A stretch of DNA of 26,994 nt from CAZDGB01 sp964504645 (GTDB lineage Bacteria; Planctomycetota; Planctomycetia; Planctomycetales; Planctomycetaceae), in contig CAZDGB010000054.1 in the NCBI GenBank assembly GCA_964504645.1, forward strand, positions 1 through 26,994, in the 5' to 3' direction. The translations under genes and the position numbers were made by a program. The notes beneath the pieces are model-generated. The model saw only the letters and a list, made by a program, of their open reading frames with translations. It was not told where the DNA came from and ran no database searches. This document shows positions 19,200 through 26,994 of the stretch, in pieces (the stretch's first letter is position 1; each line of letters starts with the position of its first letter).

Positions 19200-20591
19200 T
19201 CACTCCGGCGGCGGCTCGTCGGGCAACATCCCCAGCGCCACCATGCGGCGATACAACTTCGGGCGAGACAGCCCCAACAACTCCGCTGCGCGCGTGAGAT
19301 TGTCGCGGCTGGCAAGCAGGACCGCGCGAATCTGTTCCCGTTCGACCGATTCCAGCACGGTCTCCAGCGGCTGGAATCGCTGCGACGTCGCCGGTCCGAG
19401 TTGCTGGGCGTCCTGGCCGACGCGGAATGCCATGGGAAAGTCGGCTTCTTCGATCAATGGTCCGGCAGACTGCAAACAGGCGGCCTCCACGACCGCTTTC
19501 AGTTCCGCCACGTGTCCCGGCCACCGATAGCGGCTCAAGGCCTCGGCGGCGGGTGGATGAAATCCCGTCAGTTGTCGGTCGGAAAGCCGGTTGAACTCTT
19601 CCAGAAAATATTGGGCGAGCGGCAGGATGTCTTCAGACCGCTGAGCCAGCGGCGGGACTTCGATGACGAGTGCCGTCAGTTGGAAATACAACGCGCGATG
19701 AAACCGGTCCTGTTCGACTTCGTCGGCCAGCGATTCGCTTGCGGCAGCCGTGATGCGCGGCGGGTCGCTGTCCCGCTTGTCGGCCAGCCAATCGGCCAAC
19801 CGCTCCTGGACATCGCGGGGCATCGCGGCGATGTCGCGGAAGAACACCGTGCCGGCGCGCAGCGTTTCTAGTTCCGTCCGTTCGCCGCGGAGTTGCTTGA
19901 GAAGTCGCTTAAGTTCGGTGCTCGATGTACGGCGGCAGTCGATCGGCACAAACGCCTGCTTGGCGTGTGGGCCGCGCTGGTGCAACACGCGTGCCAGATG
20001 CTCGCGGCCCGAGCCAGTCGGACCGAGCAGCAGCACGCAACCTGCCGCGCCGCGGGCGAGCTTTAACTGAGTCAACACACGGTGCATGGGAGCGCTGCGG
20101 GCGATGACGGACTCCTCGCCGTAGCGGTTGCGGACCTGATGCCGCAACGCCGCCAATTCCGCATGAAGCACATGGGCCGGCGACGCCGACGCAGAATTCG
20201 ACGCCTGCTGCGGGTTGTGCCATTCTCCCCAAACTTGAACGACCTTGCCTGCTGCGTCGAGCACCGGGCGGAAATGAATCTGGCCGGCCTTCGGAGAATC
20301 GTGCCGATGCGGTATGAAGTACGGCACGACGACCGGCGTTCCCTGCCAGACTTCCGGCGGCGGCGCGCAGGCGCTCAGCACAGCGGCAGCCGAGTACGGA
20401 TCGGCCTCGGTCGCATAATTGCAAGTTTGCGTCAGTAGCTCGTCGGCGTTCCAACCTGTCCAGTCGCTGCAACCGCGATTGAACAGAATCAAGCGGCGTT
20501 TCGCGTCGAGCAGAAAAATCGGCGTCGTCGACTCGGCCACATCCTCCGCCCAGCGCAACGACACCGAACGCTTGGGACCGGATTTCTTCAT
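19200..20591 (-). CDS. PAS/AAA+/Fis-type regulator with degenerate ATPase
   Basis: A 463-residue protein when started at ATG 20591; a longer frame to 20660 would translate part of a dispersed repeat, so it is not preferred. A PAS-like sensor (about 17-125) includes F-L-L-D-A-K-R-R-L-I-L-F-N and D-W-T-G-W. An AAA+ domain related to sigma-54 activators follows from about 160, and ends with a Fis-type helix-turn-helix (N-L-T-R-A-A-E-L-L-G-L-S-R-P-K-L-Y-R-R). The Walker A reads G-P-T-G-S-G-R196-E, with Arg in place of the catalytic Lys, and no GAFTGA loop is present. Walker B-like G-T-V-F-F-R-D-I remains. It therefore probably binds DNA and senses a signal without activating sigma-54 polymerase. 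It lies just outside attR, upstream neighbour of a sugar kinase gene. Confidence 0.85.
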   Translation of the reverse strand: MKKSGPKRSVSLRWAEDVAESTTPIFLLDAKRRLILFNRGCSDWTGWNADELLTQTCNYATEADPYSAAAVLSACAPPPEVWQGTPVVVPYFIPHRHDSPKAGQIHFRPVLDAAGKVVQVWGEWHNPQQASNSASASPAHVLHAELAALRHQVRNRYGEESVIARSAPMHRVLTQLKLARGAAGCVLLLGPTGSGREHLARVLHQRGPHAKQAFVPIDCRRTSSTELKRLLKQLRGERTELETLRAGTVFFRDIAAMPRDVQERLADWLADKRDSDPPRITAAASESLADEVEQDRFHRALYFQLTALVIEVPPLAQRSEDILPLAQYFLEEFNRLSDRQLTGFHPPAAEALSRYRWPGHVAELKAVVEAACLQSAGPLIEEADFPMAFRVGQDAQQLGPATSQRFQPLETVLESVEREQIRAVLLASRDNLTRAAELLGLSRPKLYRRMVALGMLPDEPPPE

Positions 20592-20619
20592 GAGTCGCAC
20601 GGATACATCGGAGAAGCAC

Positions 20620-20809
20620 AGACAGGAACCGCAGATTTCGCAGATGAAATGCGGATTCAACGCAGATCAAACAAGATCATAAACCGGCACGTTCATCACA
20701 AAAGGAGAACGATAAAAAGATATTCTACCTCTCTCTATGGAGTGTTTCGCGCCCTAATTATTCTCACTGAAAAATCTGTGAGAATCTGCGAAATCTGCGG
20801 TTCCTGTCT
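20620..20809. repeat. 26-bp inverted repeat pair between regulator and kinase genes
   Basis: Bases 20620-20645 and 20784-20809 are exact reverse complements (core CGCAGATTTCGCAGAT), 138 bp apart. They sit in the gap between two minus-strand genes; the middle is AT-richer. This resembles dispersed intergenic repeats of planctomycetes or a decayed MITE. One arm falls in the upstream extension of the regulator's reading frame. Confidence 0.8.
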
Positions 20810-20828
20810 TTCTCTTTCTTGAAGCGAT

Positions 20829-21923
20829 TCAACGCTGAACGCGTCCCGAACCGGAGCCGCCCATCAAGGCTTCGATTTCTTCCCGCGTCGCATAATTGAA
20901 GTCGCCGATGATGCTGTGCTTTAGGCAACTGGCGGCGACGGCATACCGCAGCGCGGTCTGCGGCGATGACAGGTCCGGCGTCGTCAGCGCGAAGATCAAT
21001 CCGCCGGCGAAGGCATCCCCCGCTCCCACGCGGTCGACGATGTTGCGGATGGGATACGGCGCATATGTCCCAGAGCGATCCAGCGGCGCGAAATGCGCCT
21101 GCTGCGTCGCCGGGTCGTAGAGCATCGCGCCCCAATTGTTATGGCTCGCCGACAGGCTTTCCCGCAGCGTGATTGCCACCAGCTGCGCTTGCGAAAACTG
21201 TTTCACGATTTCGCGGGCCACGTCCGGATACGCAGCGACGCTCAGTTCGCCCTGCTGGACGTCGGTGTGCGCGGCGCGGATGCCGAGCACCTGCTCGGCG
21301 TCCTCCTCGTTGGCGATGATGACATCCACGAATTGCAGCAACTGCCGCATCGTCTTGCGGGCGAGTTCTGCGGGCTTCGCCGAGGCATCCCAGTTCCAGA
21401 GTTTCTTGCGGAAATTCAAATCGCACGACACTTTGACGCCCGCGGACCGCGCAGCTTTCGCCGCGGCGAGCGCGCTGTCGGCGGCGAGCGAACTCAACGC
21501 CGGCGTGATGCCCGAAATGTGAAACCAACTCGCGTCGCGGAACGCCGCCGACCACGGATAGGCGTCCGGAGTCGTGACGGCGATCGTGGCGCCGGCGCGG
21601 TCATACGTCACGGTGCCGCTCCGTTGATTGGCGCCCGTTTCGACGTAGTACGTCCCGAAGCGGCCTTCGCGGCTCCGCACAATCAGGTCGTCCGCGACCC
21701 CCAGCCGCCGCAGTTCGGCGACGAACGCCGAGGTGAGCGGGTTATCGGGCAGGGCCGTGCAGTACGCCGCCTGGCCTCCCTGCTGGGCGATCGACACGGC
21801 GACATTGACCTCCGCGCCGCCGAACGTCGCCTCCCACGTGCCGGGCAGGCATTGACTCAATCGCAGAAACCCGGGCGGACAGAAGCGAATCATCACTTCG
21901 CCGAACGTCACCACACGCGGCAT
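20829..21923 (-). CDS. kdgK: 2-keto-3-deoxygluconate kinase (PfkB family)
   Basis: A 364-residue ribokinase-fold sugar kinase. The N-terminal signature is V-V-T-F-G-E-V-M-I-R-F, followed by F-G-G-A-E-V-N-V-A. A D-L-N-F-R-K-K-L-W stretch at about 168-176 is typical of KDG kinases. The C-terminal PfkB signature D-R-V-G-A-G-D303-A-F-A-G-G holds the catalytic base Asp303 and the anion hole. It should phosphorylate 2-keto-3-deoxygluconate with ATP in hexuronate breakdown, in the cytoplasm. Length fits the family. No other pathway gene is in the window. The specific substrate is inferred from motifs; a fructose or related sugar kinase is a lesser alternative. Confidence 0.85.
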   Translation of the reverse strand: MPRVVTFGEVMIRFCPPGFLRLSQCLPGTWEATFGGAEVNVAVSIAQQGGQAAYCTALPDNPLTSAFVAELRRLGVADDLIVRSREGRFGTYYVETGANQRSGTVTYDRAGATIAVTTPDAYPWSAAFRDASWFHISGITPALSSLAADSALAAAKAARSAGVKVSCDLNFRKKLWNWDASAKPAELARKTMRQLLQFVDVIIANEEDAEQVLGIRAAHTDVQQGELSVAAYPDVAREIVKQFSQAQLVAITLRESLSASHNNWGAMLYDPATQQAHFAPLDRSGTYAPYPIRNIVDRVGAGDAFAGGLIFALTTPDLSSPQTALRYAVAASCLKHSIIGDFNYATREEIEALMGGSGSGRVQR

Positions 21924-22014
21924 GAAGGTCGTCTTTCAGTCTTTGCAAAGGAAGAAATCTGATTTGGAGTTGATCGTACTTCGTGCCGGGACCTCAGTCC
22001 AGATTGCGCCGTAC

Positions 22015-22072
22015 GGTGGTCTGTGCCCACCAGCATGATCGCAACGAACTTCGCTGGTGGGCACAGTCCACC
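22015..22072. repeat. 20-bp inverted repeat just after the nuoMN-like stop
   Basis: GGTGGTCTGTGCCCACCAGC (22015-22034) and GCTGGTGGGCACAGTCCACC (22053-22072) pair at 19 of 20 positions with an 18-base loop. The right arm ends one base before the stop codon (22073-22075) of the membrane gene, so the hairpin would form at the 3' end of its mRNA. The arm sequence looks like a repeat dispersed in planctomycete genomes, from memory. Confidence 0.8.
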
Positions 22073-25000
22073 CTACAAGATTCTCAGCCACAGCGCCGGC
22101 CAGCAGCCAAGCAGCAGACTGATTGCCAGCAAGGCAACCGCGGCGATCAGATCCCACGGGCGGCCCGAGCCCGGCGGCACGGCGACCGGCGGGTCGAGCG
22201 TCAGACAGCGAATCCACTCGACGACCCGTTTTCCATGCAACCAGCTTGAGATCGTGAAGAAAATCACCGCAGCGAGCAGCACGGGATGCGTTTGCGCCGG
22301 CTCTTGCTCGGCGGGAATCAACGTCATCAATTCGCCGAGAGCGCCAAGCCACGCCGGCCAGAAGCCCGCGAGCGGCCAGCAGCCGATCAATCCGATGAGG
22401 AACCCAATCAGCACGCACGTCGTGCCAAACCGTCGCGACAAGACTCCTTGATACTGTTCCAGAAACAATTCCCCATACGCCGGCTCGCCGAGCCGACGGA
22501 GGATCGCGACCATTCCCGCAACGGCCAGCGACATCGACAGGCAGCTCATCGCCAGCAAGTTCAGCAACGGACGGCGATCCCATTGCCGGACGTGGCCGCT
22601 GTCAGCGACCAAGAAGGAAAGAACGGCAACCGCGGCCAGCAGCAGGACTTGTCCGGCAAGCGCGTTCGTCATCAATGCTTGCAGCAGTTGATTCACAGTT
22701 GAAGCGGCCATCACGCGGAGGCCGCTCCACAGACCGGTCCCCACTGCGGCAACGGCGCACACGACACACAGCGGCCCGCCGTACCCGACACCAAAGACCG
22801 GGACGAAGTGCAGCAGCATCGTCAGCCCCAGCAGTTGATTCAGACATTGATCGACGGCACGGTCGCCGATCGAACCGCCGGAAGCGTCGCGGCGAGGTCC
22901 CAGACTCCACGGCACAAGGCCGCAGCGGACGCCGACGGCCGAGATCAGCAGCAGGACCGTGGCCAATCCCCAGCGCGTGGGCATTTCGAGTACTTGCGCG
23001 TCGGCGTCGCGTGGAACGGCTTTCGTGATCGACGCCGACAATTCCGCGAAGTGCGTTGTTCCGCTCCACAATCCCAGGCAGCACGCCACGCCGATCCAGA
23101 AGCACGCCGAGCTGATGAGATGACGCATTAGTTCACGCGATAGATGCGAACTCTGCGGAGCATCATTCGTTTGTCCTAATCGGCGTGCGACTTCGCCGAG
23201 TTCCCAGGCCAACCCGGCGATGAGCAAATCGCCGGTCAGCGCGGCCCAACCGATGGCGCTCAACCGCAGCAGCGAAGCTCCGCGATTGGAGGCTGCGGAC
23301 GAGAAAATCGTGAATTGCACGAGGCCGAACAAACTCGCCGACCAGAGCACGGCGCGTACCCAGCTTGGGTCTGATGTCGGCCGCGCGCCGGTCGCGTCCA
23401 TCAGCAATCCACCGAGCAGACTGACGATCGCGATCACGGTCTCCCAGCGCGGTGTCAACCAGCCGCGCGGCAGGAACAGCAGACACGCGCCGCCGACCGC
23501 CCACAACAGCGGCGCCCGCAGCCACAGTTCCACGGGCGGCGAATGAACCTCGTCTAGTAATTCGGTCTTCAGGACGGTACTCGCGGACGGTGGCTCGCGG
23601 ACGGTTGCCGAGGACATTGGTTGAGCGAACGGATCGAACAATCGCTCCACGGTCGGCTGCACCACAGGCTGCCACAACGCAAGCGCCGCTCCCAAGCACA
23701 GGGCCGCGACGATCAGCAGCCCGATCGCATTTTCACGAACAGAAAAAAGAGCGCGCGTTTGCTCAACCGAGTAATCCTCCCGCAGCGAATTCAACATGCC
23801 GCGCAGGATGCCCCAACCTGTCAATAACGCGCCGCTCAACAGCATCAGATTGGGAACGCCGTGTTGAGCGAGTTCCCACAAACTGAGCGTCGCCAGCCCG
23901 GTGATACCGGCGAACGCGGGAAGCAGCCCCAGGATTCCGGCGCTCAAGGCCAGCCACCCTCTCCCTCCAGGGGAGAGGGGAGAAAAACCAAGTTCTCCTG
24001 TCGCATCCGAGGCCACGGAGGCTCGCCGTTCTCTCCAGCCAATCACCAGCGCCAGCGCGGCGACCGAGAGGGACGCCATCAGTAGCATTTGCCAGCCGGC
24101 GAGCGCGATCTGCGGATGCCCGGAAATCAGGCCCAGCAGCGCGGCGTGCGAAACCGCCAGTGACGAGTAGCACGCCAGTTTCCGCCACTCGGTTTGCGAG
24201 AAAGCGAGCAAGCCAAAATAGAGCGTGCCGAGCGTTGCGGCGTCGATCAGCAGCCAGCCCCAGATCGTTCCCGACGGAAAGAACGGGGCGACAAACCGCA
24301 GAAACACGTAGCCGCCTTGCAGCATCAGCGTCGCCCCGCAGAACGCCGCGATTGGGGCGCGGGCTTCCGTCCATAGTCCGCTCCACCAGCGATGGGCCGG
24401 GAAAATCGGCCACCGCAACCACAGCCCGAACAGCCAGCACGACAGCACCCACGGCTGGAAGTTCGTCCAGACTTCCAGGGCCGTTTCGTTGCCTTTCACC
24501 CACCGCGCCAGCGTCCAGACGATGTGCGCATAGCGAAGCGACAAATCCGCCGGCCGGCCGCGCAGCTCGAATTGAATCCACGCCGCGGAGACCACCAGCC
24601 CGATCGCGCCGAGCCCGCAGAGGGCGTGCGCCAATCGCGACGAGATCAGAAACAAGCCCGCCGCCGATTTCCGCCCGGTTCCGCCCGCTCGTCCGATCGC
24701 GAAGAACGCCCACCAGGCCCACAGCTCGCAACTCAAGAGGAACGTGAGAAAATCCTGCGACGCGAACGCAGTCATCGCCAGCGACTGCCCCAGCAAGACT
24801 CCTGCATAGGAATCGGACTGCCAATCCGCGCAGCAACGGTCTGCCGTCAAAGCGACCACCCAGCCGATCAGCGCGACCGCTAATAACGGCATCAGGCTGA
24901 GGCCATCCACACCGAGCGCAATATCGAACTGCAACAGCGGACCGGAGGCGTCCGTCAGCGGCCAGCGCCACCAGCGCGCGACGGACATCATCTGTCCGGC

Positions 25001-25198
25001 CAATGAGTCCTGTATCGAAACAAAGTTCCACGCCATCGCGCCGGCGACAAACAACGTGAGCGAAGTGTTGATGATCGCCGACTGCCGCGCCGCGGCAAAG
25101 CTCCGCCGGGCGCTGAACCACGCCAGCGCCGCGCCGAACAGAGGCGTGGCCGTCAACAACAACGGCGACTGTGCGGCAAGTTCGGCCAGCAGATTCAT
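22073..25198 (-). CDS. Fused NuoM-NuoN-like complex I antiporter subunits
   Basis: A 1041-residue polytopic membrane protein, about twice the length of NuoM or NuoN. The first half is ND4/NuoM-like: A-L-G-V-D-G-L-S-L at 94-102, the TM5 Glu158 in S-C-E-L-W, and a TM7 block L-R262-W-P-I-F-P-A-H with Arg where complex I has Lys. The second half (from about 560) is ND2/NuoN-like: A-W-E666-L-G-E, then G-V-R758-C-G-L-V-P-W, again Arg for Lys. A proline- and Ser-rich linker lies at about 515-560. Family members conduct protons as part of complex I-like machines; these substitutions are unusual. A dispersed repeat is translated in frame at about 404-414. It starts seven bases after the NuoL-like gene and ends against a hairpin. 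Confidence 0.8.
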   Translation of the reverse strand: MNLLAELAAQSPLLLTATPLFGAALAWFSARRSFAAARQSAIINTSLTLFVAGAMAWNFVSIQDSLAGQMMSVARWWRWPLTDASGPLLQFDIALGVDGLSLMPLLAVALIGWVVALTADRCCADWQSDSYAGVLLGQSLAMTAFASQDFLTFLLSCELWAWWAFFAIGRAGGTGRKSAAGLFLISSRLAHALCGLGAIGLVVSAAWIQFELRGRPADLSLRYAHIVWTLARWVKGNETALEVWTNFQPWVLSCWLFGLWLRWPIFPAHRWWSGLWTEARAPIAAFCGATLMLQGGYVFLRFVAPFFPSGTIWGWLLIDAATLGTLYFGLLAFSQTEWRKLACYSSLAVSHAALLGLISGHPQIALAGWQMLLMASLSVAALALVIGWRERRASVASDATGELGFSPLSPGGRGWLALSAGILGLLPAFAGITGLATLSLWELAQHGVPNLMLLSGALLTGWGILRGMLNSLREDYSVEQTRALFSVRENAIGLLIVAALCLGAALALWQPVVQPTVERLFDPFAQPMSSATVREPPSASTVLKTELLDEVHSPPVELWLRAPLLWAVGGACLLFLPRGWLTPRWETVIAIVSLLGGLLMDATGARPTSDPSWVRAVLWSASLFGLVQFTIFSSAASNRGASLLRLSAIGWAALTGDLLIAGLAWELGEVARRLGQTNDAPQSSHLSRELMRHLISSACFWIGVACCLGLWSGTTHFAELSASITKAVPRDADAQVLEMPTRWGLATVLLLISAVGVRCGLVPWSLGPRRDASGGSIGDRAVDQCLNQLLGLTMLLHFVPVFGVGYGGPLCVVCAVAAVGTGLWSGLRVMAASTVNQLLQALMTNALAGQVLLLAAVAVLSFLVADSGHVRQWDRRPLLNLLAMSCLSMSLAVAGMVAILRRLGEPAYGELFLEQYQGVLSRRFGTTCVLIGFLIGLIGCWPLAGFWPAWLGALGELMTLIPAEQEPAQTHPVLLAAVIFFTISSWLHGKRVVEWIRCLTLDPPVAVPPGSGRPWDLIAAVALLAISLLLGCWPALWLRIL
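23957..23979. repeat. Palindromic repeat inside the nuoMN-like coding region
   Basis: CCCTCTCCC (23957-23965) and GGGAGAGGG (23971-23979) pair around TCCAG. On the minus strand it is translated in frame as S-P-L-S-P-G-G-R-G, a Gly/Pro-rich patch inside a membrane protein that otherwise lacks such composition. It looks like insertion of a short dispersed repeat. Confidence 0.65.
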
Positions 25199-25205
25199 GC
25201 CGCGT

Positions 25206-26984
25206 CTAACCCGGTAGCAGCATCCACGTCACGAGGAGACCCCCAATGGTCAATGTGAGGGCCACAGCGTAGAACGGCGCCGGCTCGCTCCGCAACTCCT
25301 CGACCGCTGACACCAAAGGCTCAGCGACATATCCCGCGAACGTCTTCCCGACACCGGGCAGTGCCTGCGACTCCACACCCTGCGCGAACGCCGCTATTCC
25401 CGCCAGCAGCGCACGCAGCAATCCGCGAAGCTGCGGCACGTAGAGTTCCTGCTCCGCCAGTTGCGACCAGAGGCTCGCCGGGCGATGTCCAGGATCCGCC
25501 CTTCGCAGCGACCAGAACCCGCCGCAGATGGACACGACGGCCGCCGCGGCCATCGGCCAACTCTGTTCCGCAGTCCAATGCGGAATCACAAATGAAGCCG
25601 CAAATGCCGTCGCAGCCAACGTGACGACGAGCAAGCCAGTGGGCAGCATCCTCTCGTCGACGTGTTCCTCAGTTGCCCGGCAGCGCCAGCCGCGGCCGGC
25701 AGCCAATGCGGCACAGAACGACCACAAGCACCACGCCGCGGTCCAGGTGGGAACCGGCAGAGGCCGCACACGGAGCACTTCGTCGCTCGCTGGCATAAGC
25801 TCTTCTTCCAGCGACGCCTGTTCGACAACGGTTTGTTGCCGCACGGTCTCCGCGGCATGAGCCGATAGCCAGAACATCGGCGACAAGCAGCCGCCCGCCA
25901 GCACCCACCACGCCAGACCGGTCGCGATGGCTGAAGTCTTCCCATCACACGAGACGAAGAGGAAAACGGTCGCGAGGATGAGCGAACCGATCGCGGCGGC
26001 AAACAAAGTTTGCGGCGCGACGCCGGGAATAACCAGCACGGCGAGCCATCCGGCCAGGTGCGAAGTCGCCAACAGCGCGATACGTTGCCGCGGATCGGAT
26101 TCCGCCGTCACCAAGAATGCGGCTCCGACGGCGGCGATCAAGCCGAGCCCTTGAGCGAGCGACACCGTTTCCGGCGCACAGCCCAGCAGCGGTTGCAACC
26201 TCAGCAGAAACCACGCAAGGCCGGGCCAGACACAAAGTCCGAAGACCAGGGCGTTCTCAGGGCCGGAAACGAGTCGGACAACTCGCGTCGCGTCGGAAAA
26301 TGGGAAGAGCAATCCGTGGCCCAGTGCGCCCAGCAACAAGCACATCCCCGCGAGGCCGCATGACGCCGGCCGGCTTCGATAGCCTTCCTGGATGAACTCC
26401 GCATCGGTCAACGAGGCGAACTCCAACGTCCCCCACGCCAAGCCGGCCAGCAAGACACCCCACAAGCCGATCGTATCGCCGACGAGAACTGCGCGCAGGT
26501 AGTTCCGCACCCCGCGCTCCGCTTCCGAATCGCGGCTCTGCATCGCCAACCAGATTCCGCCCAATAACGCTTGAACCGACAGCAACAGGAAGCCGACGAG
26601 CAAGTCGTCAGCAAAAATTGCCAAAAGCGTTGTGAACCAGACCAATCCGCTCAGCCAGCCGAAGGGCAACACCTGTCCGGTTCGATGGGCATGCCAACCG
26701 AGCGCGCTGGTCATGCCGGCCAGAGCGATTCCCCACCATGCCGACCAGGGGGTGATCTGGAACGCCCAGCGCACGTCATCGATGCGAAACACATCGAGCG
26801 TCAGCCACGGTCCGGCGTCAACGCGAGCCAGTCGTTCGGTGGACGACAGCAAGTCCTTCGCGTCCGCCAGCAGCCACGCCAAGCCGACGACGACCGCCAG
26901 GCCGGTCCAACACCAGGCGAGGCTTGAGGCTTGAGATGTGGGGCTTGAGGCTTGAGGCTTGAGGCTTGAGGAAGAAGAGGACAC
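25206..26984 (-). CDS. NuoL-like complex I antiporter subunit, divergent
   Basis: A membrane protein of at least 592 residues with many hydrophobic helices, related to ND5/NuoL by order and local pattern (L-L-L-G-A-L-G-H-G-L-L-F-P-F, corresponding to the TM7 lysine block). At the TM5 Glu position it has Gln138, and at the TM7 Lys position His223, so two residues essential for proton transfer in NuoL are replaced. It precedes the fused NuoM-NuoN-like gene, the order known from nuo operons. The first 22 residues (Ser/Pro/Gln-rich) come from a heptanucleotide tandem repeat. The frame is open to the window edge, and the first one or two transmembrane helices of NuoL seem absent, so the true start may be elsewhere or the gene partial. 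Confidence 0.7.
   Translation of the reverse strand: MSSSSSSLKPQASSPTSQASSLAWCWTGLAVVVGLAWLLADAKDLLSSTERLARVDAGPWLTLDVFRIDDVRWAFQITPWSAWWGIALAGMTSALGWHAHRTGQVLPFGWLSGLVWFTTLLAIFADDLLVGFLLLSVQALLGGIWLAMQSRDSEAERGVRNYLRAVLVGDTIGLWGVLLAGLAWGTLEFASLTDAEFIQEGYRSRPASCGLAGMCLLLGALGHGLLFPFSDATRVVRLVSGPENALVFGLCVWPGLAWFLLRLQPLLGCAPETVSLAQGLGLIAAVGAAFLVTAESDPRQRIALLATSHLAGWLAVLVIPGVAPQTLFAAAIGSLILATVFLFVSCDGKTSAIATGLAWWVLAGGCLSPMFWLSAHAAETVRQQTVVEQASLEEELMPASDEVLRVRPLPVPTWTAAWCLWSFCAALAAGRGWRCRATEEHVDERMLPTGLLVVTLAATAFAASFVIPHWTAEQSWPMAAAAVVSICGGFWSLRRADPGHRPASLWSQLAEQELYVPQLRGLLRALLAGIAAFAQGVESQALPGVGKTFAGYVAEPLVSAVEELRSEPAPFYAVALTLTIGGLLVTWMLLPG
26921..26969. repeat. Tandem GGCTTGA heptamers at the NuoL-like N-terminus
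   Basis: Six copies of GGCTTGA at 26921-26934 (two) and 26942-26969 (four), separated by GATGTGG. On the minus strand they are translated as a Ser-Leu-Lys-Pro-Gln-Ala pattern at the start of the NuoL-like frame. Copy number should be prone to slippage. Confidence 0.9.
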
Positions 26985-26994
26985 CGAAGGAGTG

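Noticed and set aside
23763..25121. 452-codon minus-strand frame overlapping the NuoM-like region
   Set aside because: It is in another frame of the same strand as the fused membrane protein and is Arg/Ala-rich with no membrane pattern.
26921..26969. CRISPR-like array
   Set aside because: Units are contiguous seven-base repeats without spacers. No CRISPR array or cas gene is seen anywhere in the window.

Overview
The window looks like chromosome of a planctomycete. Supporting signs are a PEP-CTERM secreted protein, a tyrosine recombinase of the subfamily with a PRPKT...LWPETV core, and dispersed GC-rich inverted repeats of the type I associate with that phylum. The lineage call is inference; no rRNA or marker gene is present.

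Left flank (1-481): a frameshifted remnant of an older tyrosine recombinase, a perfect 29-bp palindrome, and an intact tRNA-Ser(GCT) gene on the minus strand. The 5' half of that tRNA (439-481) is repeated exactly at 19058-19100. These two 43-bp copies bound an integrated element of about 18.6 kb.

Element (439-19100): integrase; a hypothetical protein; a compact overlapping run of two small HTH/excisionase-like proteins, a small protein and a ParB-like protein; a zinc-ribbon/Toprim/P-loop primase-helicase; a small zinc-ribbon protein; and a phage terminase large subunit. These are followed by small genes including a HExxH metallopeptidase-like protein and two tandem cold-shock-like OB-fold proteins, a PQQ-type beta-propeller with a phage-type insert, and a lipoprotein. 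The right part holds cargo: a nitrilase-fold protein with an intact Glu-Lys-Cys triad coupled to a small membrane protein, a ribbon-helix-helix regulator, an HD phosphohydrolase and a PEP-CTERM protein. There is a terminase but no recognisable portal, capsid or tail genes. Inside the 3' end of the primase-helicase gene are oppositely oriented TCCGGGTTT/AAACCCGGA repeats flanking a purine-rich stretch, which resembles the two-arm iteron origins of phage satellites. The simplest reading is a phage-satellite-like or plasmid-like integrative element that replicates with its own primase-helicase, carries its own packaging ATPase and holds possible anti-phage cargo.

Right flank (19101-26994), all on the minus strand: a degenerate PAS/AAA+/Fis regulator, a PfkB-family 2-keto-3-deoxygluconate kinase, and two complex-I antiporter-like membrane genes in the order nuoL then nuoM-nuoN, the last being one fused 1041-residue protein. 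Key TM5/TM7 proton-path residues in these are changed. Dispersed repeats sit between and inside these genes.
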